From Symploca sp. SIO2C1 (lineage in GTDB: Bacteria; Cyanobacteriota; Cyanobacteriia; Cyanobacteriales; Coleofasciculaceae): a stretch of DNA of 33,474 bases. The position numbers and the translations under genes are program-made. Within the stretch, counting starts at the first letter, position 1; the number at the start of each line of letters is the position of its first letter. Location of the stretch: the NCBI GenBank assembly GCA_010692635.1, contig JAAHGL010000008.1:81794-115267 (forward strand). Direction: 5' to 3'. A model generated the notes under the pieces. The model did not search any database, was not told where the DNA came from, and was given only the letters and a program-made list of their open reading frames with translations. Positions 32,160 through 33,474 of this stretch are shown here, piece by piece.

Positions 32160-33053
32160 CTAGCTACTAACCAAGTCATTTGAATTTAATTTTTGCAGAG
32201 GAAAGCCTAGAGTTTTCCTTTGTTGTAAGTACAGCTGAGCAACTTGCTTTGCTAGATTGCGGATTCTGCCAATATAACGTGTCCGTTCCGTAACGGAAAT
32301 AACACCTCTAGCATCAAGTAAATTGAAGGTGTGAGAACACTTCAAGACATAGTCAAGGGTAGGTAGAACAAGTCCTTGTTGGCTGAGTTGTTCTGCTTCC
32401 TGCTCGTACAAACCAAATAAGGTAAACAGCAACTCTGGGTTAGATGCCTCAAAGTTATAGGTACATTGCTCAATTTCTCCCTGAAGATAAATATCCCCAT
32501 AATCAACTTGGCCATTCCATTTGATTTTGGCGATCGCATCGACATCTTGAAGATACATGACCAATCGCTCTAGACCATAAGTAATCTCAATGGAGACTGG
32601 ACAACAATCAATTCCTCCACACTGCTGAAAGTAAGTAAACTGGGTAACTTCCATACCATCTAGCCAAACTTCCCAGCCAACTCCCCAAGCACCCAGAGTA
32701 GGAGATTCCCAGTTATCTTCTACAAAACGAATATCATGCTCTTCAGGGCAAATGCCCAATGCTTTGAGTGAATCTAGGTAAATTTCCTGGATATTACTTG
32801 GTGAAGGCTTAATTAAAACTTGGTACTGGTAATAGTGTTGATAGCGATTAGGATTTTCACCATAGCGTCCATCTGTCGGTCGTCGGCACGGTTCAACATA
32901 AGCGACAGACCAAGGTTCGGGTCCAATTGCTCTCAAAAAAGTTTGAGGATTCATTGTACCTGCCCCTTTTTCTGTGTCATAAGGTTGAGCAATCAAACAA
33001 CCGCGATCGCCCCAAAACTGATTTAATCTAGCAATCACTAACTGAAAATTCAT
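32160..33053 (-). CDS. glyQ: Glycyl-tRNA synthetase alpha subunit
   Basis: Protein of 297 aa, the catalytic alpha chain of the bacterial alpha2-beta2 class II glycyl-tRNA synthetase, which charges tRNA-Gly with the help of the beta subunit GlyS. GlyS is encoded elsewhere, as is usual in cyanobacteria. Hallmarks are [58 protein letters not shown] and the class II motif 3 region [14 protein letters not shown]. The start is set at the ATG of [10 protein letters not shown] because GGGGAG lies 6 nt upstream; the frame also runs to a TTG two codons earlier. Divergent from the rRNA operon. Confidence 0.97.
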   Translation of the reverse strand: MNFQLVIARLNQFWGDRGCLIAQPYDTEKGAGTMNPQTFLRAIGPEPWSVAYVEPCRRPTDGRYGENPNRYQHYYQYQVLIKPSPSNIQEIYLDSLKALGICPEEHDIRFVEDNWESPTLGAWGVGWEVWLDGMEVTQFTYFQQCGGIDCCPVSIEITYGLERLVMYLQDVDAIAKIKWNGQVDYGDIYLQGEIEQCTYNFEASNPELLFTLFGLYEQEAEQLSQQGLVLPTLDYVLKCSHTFNLLDARGVISVTERTRYIGRIRNLAKQVAQLYLQQRKTLGFPLQKLNSNDLVSS

Positions 33054-33168
33054 GTCCAACTCCCCTCAATCATGTCCAAAGCATATTTAAACAACTCATC
33101 CATTGTGGCGCAAATATATCTCCACCAGTGGTTTTGAGCTATTTAAGAAAAAAAGTTTTCCTGAGGGG

Positions 33169-33198
33169 TTGACAAAGCTAGTGAGTCTTAGTTAAGTT
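33169..33198 (+). promoter_or_regulatory. Candidate rRNA operon promoter
   Basis: A perfect -35 TTGACA (33169-33174) is followed at 17-18 bp spacing by a weak -10 (TTAAGT/TAAGTT, about 33192-33198). This would place the start about 180 bp ahead of the 16S gene, a usual leader length. It is the only strong -35 in the region. Confidence 0.5.
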
Positions 33199-33309
33199 AG
33201 TAAAGGCTCGAAAAGAGCAAAAGCTTGAAAAAGCAACGAACCAAGAAAAAAGAATAGTTTGAAAGAAATAGCACAAACCGGACTCGTCAAAAAAAGAATG
33301 AGCAGGTAA

Positions 33310-33329
33310 AGCAGTTAAAAATAACTGCT
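33310..33329 (+). promoter_or_regulatory. Hairpin in the 16S rRNA leader
   Basis: AGCAGTTA / TAACTGCT forms a perfect 8-bp stem with an AAAA loop. Such stems occur in the pre-rRNA leader, where antitermination and processing signals lie. Function is inferred. Confidence 0.45.
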
Positions 33330-33384
33330 AACCCAAAGACCGGTACTAGTAGTATCGGCAAGAAAAACCTCTTTTTAAGAGATT

Positions 33385-33474
33385 AACATGGAGAGTTTGA
33401 TCTTGGCTCAGGATGAACGCTGGCGGTATGCTTAACACATGCAAGTCGAACGGTCTCTTAGGAGATAGTGGCGG
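33385..33474 (+). rRNA. rrs: 16S ribosomal RNA, 5' end (partial)
   Basis: The sequence carries the conserved 5' start GGAGAGTTTGATC(T)TGGCTCAG, then GATGAACGCTGGCGG and the cyanobacterial TATGCTTAACACATGCAAG with GTCGAACGG. The gene runs off the right edge after about 90 nt. The 5' end is set by alignment to the E. coli numbering from memory and is uncertain by a few bases. Confidence 0.98.

Overview
This window is from a cyanobacterial chromosome, probably a filamentous one. The evidence is about twenty copies of the HIP1 octamer GCGATCGC, cyanobacteria-specific families (Ycf51, DUF4278, DUF928, plant-type petF ferredoxin, a pheophorbide-a-oxygenase-like Rieske protein), many intergenic heptanucleotide repeat tracts, and a 16S rRNA start of cyanobacterial type at the right edge. 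Genus assignment is not possible from the sequence alone.

Layout. 1-2.7 kb: a heptamer array, a periplasmic N-acetylmuramoyl-L-alanine amidase and a small DUF4278 protein. 2.9-6.1 kb: a two-gene minus-strand operon of a CHASE2-type class III nucleotide cyclase and a secreted DUF928 protein. 6.6-8.0 kb: a TnpB-only IS200/IS605-type element whose two subterminal hairpins can be seen. 8.1-11.2 kb: an HD-domain hydrolase, a truncated MITE-like repeat, a secreted TPR protein and ruvB. 11.2-12.4 kb: a gene-poor stretch holding five palindromic repeats of two families and a small gene remnant. 12.4-13.6 kb: hisF, a small membrane protein and tRNA-Ala(GGC). 14.1-20.5 kb: a giant CheA-type hybrid histidine kinase with a 5 x 138-bp internal repeat, then a SpoIID/LytB-like exported protein. 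20.6-22.8 kb: petF flanked by a 65-bp direct repeat, ycf51, an 89-bp MITE, and a J-domain/pentapeptide-repeat protein. 23.1-25.8 kb: a 2H phosphoesterase, yvcK and a decayed ruvC pseudogene. 26.4-31.5 kb: a Cache-HAMP-PAS-PAS adenylate cyclase, a Rieske oxygenase and a Uma2-type nuclease-fold protein with a coiled-coil repeat. 31.6-33.5 kb: a 455-bp MITE with terminal inverted repeats, glyQ, and a divergent rRNA operon promoter with the first ~90 nt of 16S rRNA.

Themes. Cyclic-nucleotide signalling is prominent: there are two membrane class III cyclases with different specificity residues (Glu/Ser in one, Lys/Asp in the other), plus an HD protein with a class-I-phosphodiesterase-like YHNxxH motif. 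Cell-envelope remodelling is represented by the amidase, the SpoIID-like protein and YvcK. Gene decay and small mobile repeats fill the long intergenic regions. I see no CRISPR array, prophage or obvious new defence island. The best candidates for something undescribed are the CHASE2-cyclase/DUF928 pair, the repeat-expanded CheA linker and the non-autonomous repeat families.
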